NCBI GenBank assembly: GCA_009731375.1 | Contig: BJOX01000145.1 | Span: 765,306-829,305 of the forward strand | Direction: 5' to 3' | Length of the DNA stretch: 64,000 bases | Source of the DNA: Paulinella micropora | Lineage: Eukaryota > Cercozoa > Imbricatea > Euglyphida | Part shown: piece after piece, positions 52,311 to 64,000 of the stretch | Numbering within the stretch: position 1 is the first letter of the stretch | Layout of the letters: every line of letters begins with the position of its first letter | Notes under the pieces: generated by a model | What the model saw: the letters and a program-made list of their open reading frames with translations, nothing else | What the model was told of the DNA's origin: nothing | Databases searched by the model: none | Program-made: the position numbers and the translations under genes

Positions 52311-53139
52311 NNNNNNNNNNNNNNNNNNNNNNNNNNNNNNNNNNNNNNNNNNNNNNNNNNNNNNNNNNNNNNNNNNNNNNNNNNNNNNNNNNNNNNNNNN
52401 NNNNNNNNNNNNNNNNNNNNNNNNNNNNNNNNNNNNNNNNNNNNNNNNNNNNNNNNNNNNNNNNNNNNNNNNNNNNNNNNNNNNNNNNNNNNNNNNNNNN
52501 NNNNNNNNNNNNNNNNNNNNNNNNNNNNNNNNNNNNNNNNNNNNNNNNNNNNNNNNNNNNNNNNNNNNNNNNNNNNNNNNNNNNNNNNNNNNNNNNNNNN
52601 NNNNNNNNNNNNNNNNNNNNNNNNNNNNNNNNNNNNNNNNNNNNNNNNNNNNNNNNNNNNNNNNNNNNNNNNNNNNNNNNNNNNNNNNNNNNNNNNNNNN
52701 NNNNNNNNNNNNNNNNNNNNNNNNNNNNNNNNNNNNNNNNNNNNNNNNNNNNNNNNNNNNNNNNNNNNNNNNNNNNNNNNNNNNNNNNNNNNNNNNNNNN
52801 NNNNNNNNNNNNNNNNNNNNNNNNNNNNNNNNNNNNNNNNNNNNNNNNNNNNNNNNNNNNNNNNNNNNNNNNNNNNNNNNNNNNNNNNNNNNNNNNNNNN
52901 NNNNNNNNNNNNNNNNNNNNNNNNNNNNNNNNNNNNNNNNNNNNNNNNNNNNNNNNNNNNNNNNNNNNNNNNNNNNNNNNNNNNNNNNNNNNNNNNNNNN
53001 NNNNNNNNCCCCCCCCCCCCCCCCCCCCACAGACAGAGAGATAGAGAAAGAGAGAGAGAGAAAGAGAGAGAGAAAAGATATATATATATGAATATATATA
53101 TATATGTCATATATATATACATATAGAGAGAGACGCACA

Positions 53140-53382
53140 CACACCATCCACCACCACCACCACCATTCTCTCCCTCGCCATTCTCAGGCTCTTCTTCGTC
53201 TTGCTCTCTTGTCACCTTCGGTTTTTTCTTGAAAATCTTCTTTCTCTCCCTCGCTCTTTCCTCTTCTCTACGGTCTAAGAAATTTTTTTGCGTAACCAGC
53301 TGGTGGTGTAAATGAAATATCATTTGATTCACCTGGCCCACCTCTTGTTTCTCCTCTTGCTTCCTTTCCATTCCAAAACCAC
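53140..53382 (-). CDS. Possible exon of an unidentified charged protein
   Basis: A CCTAG acceptor at 53383 is followed by an open frame encoding ERKQEEKQEVGQVNQMIFHL, then RREEERARERKKIFKKK and an acidic/Gly tail. Composition is unlike the surrounding repeats and the frame is open for about 80 codons. The donor is unclear because of (GTG)n, and the family is not recognised. It could be an upstream exon of the Cys-rich gene, but that is not shown. Confidence 0.35.
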
Positions 53383-54591
53383 CTAGGTACATAGAGATGA
53401 ACATGAAGTTTTTCGTAAACAAGTGTCACACAAAGTTATGTTGATAAACAAGTATTACTGAAGCTAAGCATTATTGGACTTGGTCATGGTTGAGAACGTA
53501 GGGTTATTTTTCAATGATGTGATGGGGTCTGCAGGGACTTGTATGTCAACGGCTATCGTTACATAGCTGCCTTGCGAGCCTCTGATTTCCGGCAGAAAAG
53601 AATGCTGCCAGACGACTGAGTTTTGCCAAAGCCCTTGCACCAACAAACAGTCCCTTAGCCGAGCTTTCGATCCCGCCAACAACCTCGAGCAAAGGTGCAG
53701 TATAGCTCACAGACGGTCTCTTTCCTACATCTACCCTTTTTTCCTTGGAGAAAAAATTTGGTCGATTTTTCGCGCCATTGCCAAATATCGCGCCATTGCC
53801 ATTTGTCAGCACTGGGTTTGGGGTTGCTTTCAAATTCAAGTTTAAAACGAGTGTTGTTGAGGTTGGTGGTCGTGTTTGTTTGCTGTTCGACCTGGGACAC
53901 AGCACGTTTTGAGCCAGAACGATAGTCTAGGTGTCTCTTTATGTCTGTACGCCATGACTAAGCAATTTTCTGGCTCGCCTGTGTTTTTCTCGAGGCTGTA
54001 TCACACCTGCTTGGTCTGTTGTTTGCAACTGACTGACCACCTTGCTCCTTGCGCTGTCTGCGTGCATTTCCCCACGTCCCACAGCATGCCATGCAACTAC
54101 CCAGATCTAGCACAATAGCTTGCCCTAAGATTGATGTCTGCAACACAGCCCTACACCTTGGTAGAGATGCACAGCTTCTCTGCTGCTGAGTTCTGCACAT
54201 GTTGAATAGACAGTGCAAGCTTGCGTCCTTCCCCGTGCAACCACGCACGCACAAACGTGTCAGATCGATAGAATAGACCCAGGAGATGTGTCTTGTAATG
54301 TACCTTGCGCCTAGAGCTCCTCAGCACAGAAAGCAGCCCAAACTTGCACTCCAGATTTCTAGCCAGTAGACGCTTGGGCCAGTATCACACGTGATTGTCT
54401 TCCACACCCCCTCTAGACCACATCTCACGACATATTTTCAAAGCCTGTACTTGGGCCATGCAACTGGTACCTTTCCAGCTCCATCGGTTAGCTTTCTGGG
54501 GAGTGCCAGACGCGTTTCTAGACTATGGTGGGGTGCTGGACTTTCAAATTCATCCTCTTTACTCACTATTTTTGTCACACACGTGCGCTAC
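53383..54591. other. Unique sequence, no gene recognised
   Basis: Non-repetitive; no splice-consistent or domain-bearing coding segment found. Confidence 0.45.
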
Positions 54592-56059
54592 ACACAAACT
54601 AAATGCATGTTCTTTCATCCAGCAAAAAGGCAGACTGGCATATCATATTTGCAGCCCCCGCGGTGGATATCCTTATGCATGGCCGCGGTGGATGTCTTTA
54701 TGCATGGTGCATGTGTGTTTATGTATTTGTGGGTGCATGACTGCATGCATGTATCTATGCACGTATGCGTACGTATTAATATGTATGCATGCGTATGTAT
54801 GTGTATTTCTGTGTATGCATGTGTGCATGTGTGCATCGTATGTGTTCTATGTGTTTGTACGTATGTATGCATGCATGTCTTCATGCTTGCATGCATGCAT
54901 GCATGTATTATTATTGTATGTATGTATATATATTGTACGCATGAATGAATGCAGTGTAAGTATGCATGCTTGTTCGTAATACAATGTTTGTATGTACCGT
55001 CGTTGCAGTGTGCGTATGTGTATATATGTACGTATTTATGTGTGTAGGATATGTAAGGATATGTATGTATTTATTTACGGCATTTATTTATGTATGCATA
55101 GATAGCCCCGATGGTCTTCAATTATTAAAAGTCTACTCATGATCAGTGAGTGGAGGAAAAAAAAAAAAATTAAGTTCAACACACTAATAATTGAAATTCT
55201 AAGTTTCTGAGGAGAAAAAAAAAAACTGAAAAAAGTGTCAAAGGTCAAGGGTGGCCTCAGCGTACTTTATACAGCTAACGTGTCTGTAATATACATTTGA
55301 TATTGAATGATTGATCATAGGTTGATAGGCTCTTTTAATCATCATATTTCATCGTAGCTATCGGTATTAATACCATGTGCGGCGTGGCTGTATTGAAATT
55401 TTTACCGATATCGATATCGATAAGTAGATCGATTTTTAAACATTAGTATTCATAATACTATACAATCCGGTGCTGCCTAATCAAGAAACTTTTTTAAATT
55501 TTGACAATTACACTTATGTCGGTTTTACTGAACTGGCCGCCATAGATTCTTCTCGATAAAATTTCAATACTAGTGCAGAAATTCAAAACCATGTAATAAT
55601 TTTTATTGATTACAATATTCAGGCGGAGCTTCGAGACTCACTACGCCAAACATTCACATGTTCATGTGATGAATACATGCTTGTCCACAATGACATATAT
55701 TCATAAAGGAGGGGCCTCATAAAGAATTCATACAAAATTACAATTACATACACATACATACATTCACTGCAAGCATACATACATGCATGCAAGCATGAAC
55801 ACATGCATGCATACATACGTACAAACACATAGAACACATACGATGCACACATGCATACACAGAAATACACATACATATGCATGCACACATATTAATACGT
55901 ACGCATACGTGCATAAATACATGCATTGTCATGCACGCACACATACATAAATACATACACACATGCCCATGCATAAAGACATCCACCGCGGGGGCTGCAA
56001 ATATGATATGCCAGTCTGCCTTTTTGCTGGATGAAAGAACATGCATTTAGTTTGTGTGT
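54592..56059. repeat. Large inverted repeat, arms about 340 bp, loop about 780 bp
   Basis: Left arm 54592-54960 and right arm 55740-56059 are reverse complements over nearly their full length, with scattered indels. Arms are rich in GTAT/CATG motifs but include about 100 bp of unique sequence (for example around GCAGACTGGCATATCATATTTG). Homology ends where the right arm meets TTAGGG units at 56060. Confidence 0.9.
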
Positions 56060-56084
56060 AGGGTTAGGGTTAGGGTTAGGGTTA
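56060..56084. repeat. Short interstitial telomeric repeat (TTAGGG)4
   Basis: Four exact GGGTTA units directly at the outer edge of the inverted repeat's right arm. Confidence 0.92.
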
Positions 56085-56640
56085 CAATACAAAAAGACAA
56101 CAACCGAGGCAGCGCCAAACACCAAAAGCAAACAAAAACAAGCACAAGGCCAGACAGGGGCAAGGGAGACGATACTGAACTAGAAGGCAAGAGCGGAAAG
56201 CGCCAGCAGAGTTAAGACATAACTAACAATGGGCGCAAGTGAGATCAATTGACAGTCAGTGAGACAGCCCTTAAGGAAACTGCAGCACCTAACGCAATTC
56301 ACTCGCACCCGGAGGCTATCGTAGCCAGGAGGGTGGTGTGCAGAGCGTAGTAAGGCTCGACGTGGCGTACTCGCGACGCGATTATGCCGAGTGCTGCAGT
56401 ATCCATAAGGACCAGCCCAAGCCTGGCAACCTCATAGACATGCAGCCTCAAGCTAGTCGAGCCAAACCACTCCGCAACCCAAACCCTCATAGACCAGAAG
56501 AAACTCCACAAGCCACAACCATAAACATACAGTAGAGCCATGCTAGAACAAGCCCAAACCTAACAGGCAACAGCAAATGAGAAAAACGAAAAAGAAAAAA
56601 GAAAACAAAAGGGCAAAAGAAGGAAAAATAATAATAATAA
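56085..56640. other. Unique sequence, no gene recognised
   Basis: Non-repetitive up to the (TAA)n array starting about 56630. Confidence 0.4.
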
Positions 56641-56717
56641 AATATAATGAATAATAATAATAATAACAATAATAATAATAATAATAATAATGATAATAAT
56701 AATGATAATAATGATAA

Positions 56718-56759
<42 letters not shown>

Positions 56760-56810
56760 TAATAATAAAATAATAAAAAATAATAAAAATAATAAAAATA
56801 ATAAAAATAA

Positions 56811-57080
56811 TAGTGCTTCTCTGTCAATGGCTGATGCAAATCTGCACATGCGCCTCCATCGTCTCACCCGTGAGGGGAGTACGAAGAATTGACGATAGGC
56901 TCTAATGACGCCCCCGCAAGGGCAGTTCCAACACTTCCAGACGGGCCGGTATGTTCAATGAAAATACTGGTCCAGAAATAGACCGGTATGTTCAATGAAA
57001 ATACTGGTGGCACCGACGGGAATCGAACTGGCGACAGGGCCCAGATGGTAGAACTTGACCACTGGGCTATCACGGTGTCC

Positions 57081-57081
<1 letters not shown>
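56811..57081 (-). mobile_element. tRNA-derived SINE, full-length, subfamily A
   Basis: 271 bp. In element sense it begins TGGACACCGTGATAGCCCAG, giving a pol III A box (TAGCCCAGTGG) and B box (GTTCGATTCCC) about 35 bases apart. A duplicated ATTTTCATTGAACATACCGG motif follows, then the body and a (TTA)n tail. Flanked by TAA arrays. Confidence 0.92.
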
Positions 57082-57123
<42 letters not shown>

Positions 57124-57125
<2 letters not shown>

Positions 57126-57366
57126 GTGCTTCTCAGTCAATGGCGAATGCATTTCTGCACATGTGCCTCCATCGTCTCACCCGCGAGGGGAGTACGAAGA
57201 TTCGACGATAGGCTCTACAGACACCCCCGCAAGGCAGCTCCAAGCCTTCCAGACAGACCAATACTTTCAAAGAATAATATCCTTTGAAAATACTGGCACC
57301 GACGGGAATCGAACTGGCGACAGGTCCCAGATGGTAGACCTTAACCACTGGGCTATCGCGGTGCCA
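57124..57366 (-). mobile_element. tRNA-derived SINE, full-length, subfamily B
   Basis: 243 bp. Element-sense head TGGCACCGCGATAGCCCAG pairs with CGGTGCCA to form a perfect 7-bp acceptor stem. It lacks the duplicated motif of subfamily A and has a distinct linker. Confidence 0.92.
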
Positions 57367-57367
57367 C

Positions 57368-57441
<74 letters not shown>

Positions 57442-57448
57442 GTAATAA

Positions 57449-57717
57449 TAGTGCTTCTCAGTCAATGGCTGATGCAAATCTGCACATGCGCCTCCATCGT
57501 CTCACCCGTAAGGGGAGTACGAAGAATTGACGATAAGCTCTAATGACACCCCCGCAAGGGCAGTTCCAACACTTCCAGACGGGCCGGTATGTTCAATGAA
57601 AATACTGGTCCAGAAATAGACCGGTATGTTCAATGAAAATACTGGTGGCACCGACGGGAATCGAACTGGCGACAGGGCCCAGATGGTAGAACTTGACCAC
57701 TGGGCTATCACGGTGTC

Positions 57718-57719
<2 letters not shown>
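57449..57719 (-). mobile_element. tRNA-derived SINE, full-length, subfamily A
   Basis: Nearly identical to the copy at 56811-57081, with (TAA)n at both ends. Confidence 0.92.
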
Positions 57720-57756
<37 letters not shown>

Positions 57757-57764
57757 TATATATT

Positions 57765-58025
57765 GATCTGTCATGGCTGAGCCCGAGGGCCATGCGCCTT
57801 CATCCCTCGACCCAACAGGGACTACAGTGAGTATGTTGGGGAGGGAAGAGTGACTCTACATAGAAGGCCCCAAAAGGAAGTCCCTACTACCCGCACAGTG
57901 GCGGGTACCTTGCAGGAAATCAACTACAAATGATTGATCTTCCCCGCGTGAGAGCTCCACGAGACTGGGTAGGTCCCGCATGGAGGTACTCACAGGGGTA
58001 GCAGACATTTCATGCGGTCTGCCAG
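57765..58025 (-). mobile_element. Second SINE-like family, cut by gap
   Basis: Body beginning GATCTGTCATGGCTGAGCCC after a TAA array. It shares a short block (GCTGAGCC..GGCCATG) with 59042-59180. No A/B box is visible before the gap at 58026. Confidence 0.55.
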
Positions 58026-58907
58026 NNNNNNNNNNNNNNNNNNNNNNNNNNNNNNNNNNNNNNNNNNNNNNNNNNNNNNNNNNNNNNNNNNNNNNNNNNN
58101 NNNNNNNNNNNNNNNNNNNNNNNNNNNNNNNNNNNNNNNNNNNNNNNNNNNNNNNNNNNNNNNNNNNNNNNNNNNNNNNNNNNNNNNNNNNNNNNNNNNN
58201 NNNNNNNNNNNNNNNNNNNNNNNNNNNNNNNNNNNNNNNNNNNNNNNNNNNNNNNNNNNNNNNNNNNNNNNNNNNNNNNNNNNNNNNNNNNNNNNNNNNN
58301 NNNNNNNNNNNNNNNNNNNNNNNNNNNNNNNNNNNNNNNNNNNNNNNNNNNNNNNNNNNNNNNNNNNNNNNNNNNNNNNNNNNNNNNNNNNNNNNNNNNN
58401 NNNNNNNNNNNNNNNNNNNNNNNNNNNNNNNNNNNNNNNNNNNNNNNNNNNNNNNNNNNNNNNNNNNNNNNNNNNNNNNNNNNNNNNNNNNNNNNNNNNN
58501 NNNNNNNNNNNNNNNNNNNNNNNNNNNNNNNNNNNNNNNNNNNNNNNNNNNNNNNNNNNNNNNNNNNNNNNNNNNNNNNNNNNNNNNNNNNNNNNNNNNN
58601 NNNNNNNNNNNNNNNNNNNNNNNNNNNNNNNNNNNNNNNNNNNNNNNNNNNNNNNNNNNNNNNNNNNNNNNNNNNNNNNNNNNNNNNNNNNNNNNNNNNN
58701 NNNNNNNNNNNNNNNNNNNNNNNNNNNNNNNNNNNNNNNNNNNNNNNNNNNNNNNNNNNNNNNNNNNNNNNNNNNNNNNNNNNNNNNNNNNNNNNNNNNN
58801 NNNNNNNNNNNNNNNNNNNNNNNNNNNNNNNNNNNNNNNNNNNNNNNNNNNNNNNNNNNNNNNNNNNNNNNNNNNNNNNNNNNNNNNNNNNNNNNNNNNN
58901 NNNNNNN

Positions 58908-59007
58908 GACCGGTATGTTCAATGAAAATACTGGTGGCACCGACGGGAATCGAACTGGCGACAGGGCCCAGATGGTAGAACTTGACCACTGGGCTATCAC
59001 GGTGTCC

Positions 59008-59008
<1 letters not shown>
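58908..59008 (-). mobile_element. tRNA-derived SINE subfamily A, head part after gap
   Basis: Holds both pol III boxes and one GTATTTTCATTGAACATACC motif. The tail side is lost in gap 58026-58907. Confidence 0.88.
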
Positions 59009-59041
<33 letters not shown>

Positions 59042-59044
<3 letters not shown>

Positions 59045-59180
59045 GTGTATCTCCTGCCAATTGCTGAGCCAAAAGGCCATGTGCATCCAGTCCTCCATTC
59101 CATAATGAAAGTCTCCACACCAATCGGTGGAATAAAGGAAGTGACGGCATAGAACATTACTCTAGGAGCTTTATACCAAA
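59042..59180 (-). mobile_element. Second SINE-like family, partial copy
   Basis: Related to 57765-58025 at its start; embedded between TAA arrays. Confidence 0.5.
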
Positions 59181-59204
59181 TAATAATAATAATACTAATA
59201 ATAA

Positions 59205-59446
59205 TAGTGCGTCTCAGTCAATGGCGAATGCATTTCTGCACATGTGCCTCCATCGTCTCACCCGCGAGGGGAGTTCGAAGATTTGACGATAGGCTCTACT
59301 GACACCCCCGCAAGGCAGCTCCAGGCCTTCCAGACAGACCAATACTTTCAAAGAAAATATCCTTTGAAAATACTGGCACCGACGGGAATCGAACTGGCGA
59401 CAGGTCCCAGATGGTAGACCTTAACCACTGGGCTATCGCGGTGCCA
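59205..59446 (-). mobile_element. tRNA-derived SINE, full-length, subfamily B
   Basis: Matches 57124-57366, including the intact acceptor-stem pairing; bounded by TAA arrays. Confidence 0.92.
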
Positions 59447-59682
<236 letters not shown>

Positions 59683-60040
59683 GAGATGGATGATGCTAAG
59701 GCATACATATAGTAAAGTGAGAGATATATCGAGTAAGAAGCTGGTCATATCATGGTCTAAATGCCCGAAGGGGTAAATTGCTCGGCTTCCTAAACCCCCC
59801 TAGTGATTATGAGAACTTATGGAGAGAAGGATGCACGTAAGGCTCAAACTGGAGAATGAGCTTAGCACGCCTCGGGCATGTAGCCCATATGATACGGACC
59901 ACAAACCCGAGACATACTAAGCACTCCACCAGTGTAGGCCAAAACATGCCCCCCACACAAGCCATATATAACAAATCATCCAAATCAAAGGCAAAAAGAA
60001 GCAAAAAGAAGGCAAAGAGGCAAAAACATAAAAAACCCAT
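59683..60040 (+). pseudogene. Possible LINE ORF2 C-terminal remnant
   Basis: Plus-strand LARLGHVAHMIRTTN near 59862-59905 resembles the LGHVxRM block at the C-terminus of many non-LTR retrotransposon reverse transcriptases. No other RT motif is present. Similarity is short. Confidence 0.3.
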
Positions 60041-60296
60041 ACACACATACCTACAATACACACATATGTCATATACACATACATATACACATACACATAC
60101 AAATACATAACACATGCACATAACACATGCACAGACATAAACACATACATATGCACATACGTATACATATGCACATGCACATACACATACATACACATAC
60201 ACATATACAAACACATACATATAACACACACCCATACACATACACACATAACACATATGCATACATGTACACATCGTCATGAACATGCACATGCAC

Positions 60297-60345
<49 letters not shown>

Positions 60346-60406
60346 TACAAATACACATACATATACACATACACATACACATATACATACATATGCGCAT
60401 ACACAT

Positions 60407-60439
<33 letters not shown>

Positions 60440-60600
60440 ACATACACATACGCATACACATACACACATACATACACATACATATACACATACACATACA
60501 CATACAAACACATGTACATATACATGCACATGCACATGCACATGCACATATATATATATATATATATATAATATTATATATACATATATATATACAGTAA
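60041..60600. repeat. (ACATAC)n/(CACATA)n hexanucleotide array
   Basis: CACATA-based units with ATATAT at the end (60547-60592). Confidence 0.92.
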
Positions 60601-60720
60601 GCAAGGTTTAATGAGAAAGAGACGAGAGAAAAATAAAGTTTTTTTTTTCACAGTAAGCATTTTTTTACAGTAAGCAAGGTTTAATGAGAAAGAGACGAGA
60701 GAAAAATAAAGAAGAGCTTA
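60600..60720. repeat. Short tandem duplication
   Basis: AAGCAAGGTTTAATGAGAAAG with following AGACGAGAGAAAAATAAAG occurs at 60599 and again at 60671. A related AGCAAGGTTTAAT is at 33129. Confidence 0.8.
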
Positions 60721-60824
60721 ATTCATTTTTTTTCTTTCTGTTGGATTTTTCTTTTTTTCTTTTTTCTTTTTTCTTTTTTGCTTTTTTTGTTTTTGCTTTT
60801 GCTTTTTTTTGTTTCTTTAGATTA

Positions 60825-61447
<623 letters not shown>

Positions 61448-62336
61448 NNNNNNNNNNNNNNNNNNNNNNNNNNNNNNNNNNNNNNNNNNNNNNNNNNNNN
61501 NNNNNNNNNNNNNNNNNNNNNNNNNNNNNNNNNNNNNNNNNNNNNNNNNNNNNNNNNNNNNNNNNNNNNNNNNNNNNNNNNNNNNNNNNNNNNNNNNNNN
61601 NNNNNNNNNNNNNNNNNNNNNNNNNNNNNNNNNNNNNNNNNNNNNNNNNNNNNNNNNNNNNNNNNNNNNNNNNNNNNNNNNNNNNNNNNNNNNNNNNNNN
61701 NNNNNNNNNNNNNNNNNNNNNNNNNNNNNNNNNNNNNNNNNNNNNNNNNNNNNNNNNNNNNNNNNNNNNNNNNNNNNNNNNNNNNNNNNNNNNNNNNNNN
61801 NNNNNNNNNNNNNNNNNNNNNNNNNNNNNNNNNNNNNNNNNNNNNNNNNNNNNNNNNNNNNNNNNNNNNNNNNNNNNNNNNNNNNNNNNNNNNNNNNNNN
61901 NNNNNNNNNNNNNNNNNNNNNNNNNNNNNNNNNNNNNNNNNNNNNNNNNNNNNNNNNNNNNNNNNNNNNNNNNNNNNNNNNNNNNNNNNNNNNNNNNNNN
62001 NNNNNNNNNNNNNNNNNNNNNNNNNNNNNNNNNNNNNNNNNNNNNNNNNNNNNNNNNNNNNNNNNNNNNNNNNNNNNNNNNNNNNNNNNNNNNNNNNNNN
62101 NNNNNNNNNNNNNNNNNNNNNNNNNNNNNNNNNNNNNNNNNNNNNNNNNNNNNNNNNNNNNNNNNNNNNNNNNNNNNNNNNNNNNNNNNNNNNNNNNNNN
62201 NNNNNNNNNNNNNNNNNNNNNNNNNNNNNNNNNNNNNNNNNNNNNNNNNNNNNNNNNNNNNNNNNNNNNNNNNNNNNNNNNNNNNNNNNNNNNNNNNNNN
62301 NNNNNNNNNNNNNNNNNNNNNNNNNNNNNNNNNNNN

Positions 62337-62502
62337 TCTGGACCAGTATTTTCATTGAACATACCGGCCCGTCTGGAAGTGTTGGAACTGCCCTTGCGGG
62401 GGTGTCATTAGAGCTTATCGTCAATTCTTCGTACTCCCCTCACGGGTGAGACGATGGAGGCGCATGTTCAGAAATGCATCAGCCATTGACAGAGAAGCAC
62501 TA
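62337..62502 (+). mobile_element. tRNA-derived SINE subfamily A, tail part, plus orientation
   Basis: Resumes in the body after the gap and ends GAAGCACTATTATT with a TTA tail. It may be the same copy as 61314 or a second one. Confidence 0.88.
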
Positions 62503-62529
62503 TTATTATTATTATTATTATTATTATCA

Positions 62530-63420
62530 TCACTGAAAGGTGTTGGGAGTAGGGGATGGGGGGTTTTGGGGAGGGGAAAATGAAAATTGTGTACCCCCCC
62601 TTCCCCCCCCCCCCCTTGTGTCTCATATATGTTTATGTTCAGTGTTAGTACTTTTCCAACTTTCCCAACTTAATACTTTCCCAACTTTCCCAACTTTCTT
62701 AACTTTCTCAACTTTCCCAGCTTTCCCAACTTTACTGTGGGGAGGGGGTGTGTGTGTCTATGTCAACATTTCTTACTTTCCTGACTTTCCATGCTTTCCC
62801 AACTTTCCCAACTTTCCCCACTTTCCCCACTTTCCTAACTTTATTGAAGGGAGGGGGGGGGGGGGGGGGGGTTTTAAAGNNNNNNNNNNNNNNNNNNNNN
62901 NNNNNNNNNNNNNNNNNNNNNNNNNNNNNNNNNNNNNNNNNNNNNNNNNNNNNNNNNNNNNNNNNNNNNNNNNNNNNNNNNNNNNNNNNNNNNNNNNNNN
63001 NNNNNNNNNNNNNNNNNNNNNNNNNNNNNNNNNNNNNNNNNNNNNNNNNNNNNNNNNNNNNNNNNNNNNNNNNNNNNNNNNNNNNNNNNNNNNNNNNNNN
63101 NNNNNNNNNNNNNNNNNNNNNNNNNNNNNNNNNNNNNNNNNNNNNNNNNNNNNNNNNNNNNNNNNNNNNNNNNNNNNNNNNNNNNNNNNNNNNNNNNNNN
63201 NNNNNNNNNNNNNNNNNNNNNNNNNNNNNNNNNNNNNNNNNNNNNNNNNNNNNNNNNNNNNNNNNNNNNNNNNNNNNNNNNNNNNNNNNNNNNNNNNNNN
63301 NNNNNNNNNNNNNNNNNNNNNNNNNNNNNNNNNNNNNNNNNNNNNNNNNNNNNNNNNNNNNNNNNNNNNNNNNNNNNNNNNGGGGGGGGGGGGGGGGGGG
63401 GCTCAACCTTGGTACATATA
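62530..63420. repeat. (CTTTCCCAA)n minisatellite, homopolymer C/G runs and a 502-bp gap
   Basis: Units of TTTCCCAAC repeat at 62650-62735 and 62770-62845. Poly-C at 62597 and poly-G at 62856 and 63382 border the gap 62880-63381 and look like low-quality sequence ends. Confidence 0.75.
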
Positions 63421-63783
63421 TTATACCCCAGCCTGTGCGTGTGTGTGTGTTTGTGTGTGTATGTGTGTATGTGTGCTTGTGTGTGTATGCATGTGTGTGT
63501 GTGAGTGTGTGTGTGTGTATGTTGTATGTGTATGTACCATATGTGTGTGTGTGTGTGTTTGTGTGTTTGTGTATGTGTGTGTATGTGTGTGTGTGTGCAT
63601 ATGTGTGTGTTTGTGTGTGTATGTATGAGCTCGATTGTATGTATGTGTATGTATGTTATGTATGTGTGTGTATGTGTATGTGTATGTGTGCATGTGTGTA
63701 TGTGTGTATGTGTGTGTATGTATGTATGTGTGTGTATGTGTGTGTGTGTGTATGTGTCTTGTGTACGTGTTTGTATATATTTG

Positions 63784-63818
<35 letters not shown>

Positions 63819-63880
63819 TCACTCTCTCTCTTTCTCTCTCTCACTCTCTCTCTCTCTCTCTCTTTCTCTTTCTTTCTCTT

Positions 63881-63917
<37 letters not shown>

Positions 63918-63944
63918 TTCTCCGCTCTCTCTCTCTCTGTCTCA
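63421..63944. repeat. (GT)n/(GTAT)n then (CT)n
   Basis: GT-based array to about 63780, AC and CT tracts to 63944. No gene in the final 56 bases. Confidence 0.92.
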
Positions 63945-64000
63945 GGTTTTGTCTTGGGATGTTTCCTTCACCTTTTTTGTTTCTTGCTCAGAGTCTGCTC

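Noticed and set aside
57001-57081. A functional tRNA gene
   Set aside because: The tRNA-like sequence is repeated as the head of a dispersed element with a common body and TTA tail, so it is a SINE. The anticodon arm does not fold cleanly.

Overview
This is a eukaryotic, nuclear, scaffold-level assembly. It has spliceosomal introns, an LTR retrotransposon, tRNA-derived SINEs, interstitial TTAGGG-type repeats and 15 N gaps (several are 10-N placeholders). More than half of the bases are microsatellite: (GTAT)n/(CATA)n, (GATA)n, (GTAG)n, (AAAT)n, (TAA)n, (AC)n and (AG)n. Coding segments are GC-rich. The lineage cannot be fixed from the sequence; a repeat-rich protist or alga is as likely as anything else. 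Nearly all long open frames here are low-complexity translations of microsatellites, not genes.

Region 1 (0.9-30.5 kb, minus strand) is one giant, finely split gene for mannosyl-oligosaccharide glucosidase (processing alpha-glucosidase I, GH63, GCS1/MOGS). About 39 exons of 15-236 nt, totalling about 2.57 kb and 855 codons, are scattered over 29.6 kb of microsatellite intron. Reading phases agree at nearly every junction from exon 7 to exon 36, which supports the model strongly. Around at least a dozen exons the introns carry extra truncated copies of the exon edge ('ghost exons') with strict polarity. Copies of an exon's 5' edge lie only in the upstream intron, and copies of its 3' edge lie only in the downstream intron.

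Region 2 (30.7-38.2 kb) holds microsatellites, a 34-bp-arm perfect palindrome (31.83-31.90 kb), a single-exon mitochondrial carrier of the SLC25A19/TPC type on the plus strand (35220-36224), AT-rich unique DNA, and a 70-bp inverted repeat.

Region 3 (38,222-48,512) is a complete Ty3/gypsy-type LTR retrotransposon insertion, with 217/219-bp LTRs and a 4-bp TAAG target duplication. Gag and pol share one frame, separated by a UGA-CUA-G stop of the leaky readthrough type. Pol is broken by a stop inside the RT catalytic motif and by several frameshifts, although the LTRs are about 98% identical.

Region 4 (49.6-51.5 kb, minus) is the 3' part of an unrecognised multi-exon gene: a Cys-rich zinc-binding-like segment followed by a basic region. 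It contains a 382-bp tandem duplication that doubles a 114-nt in-frame exon.

Region 5 (51.5-62.5 kb) is a nest of tRNA-derived SINEs linked by (TAA)n tails, a second SINE-like family, a roughly 340-bp-arm inverted repeat with TTAGGG units at one edge, and a degenerate telomere-like block. The last 1.5 kb is poorly assembled G-run, (GT)n and (CT)n sequence.
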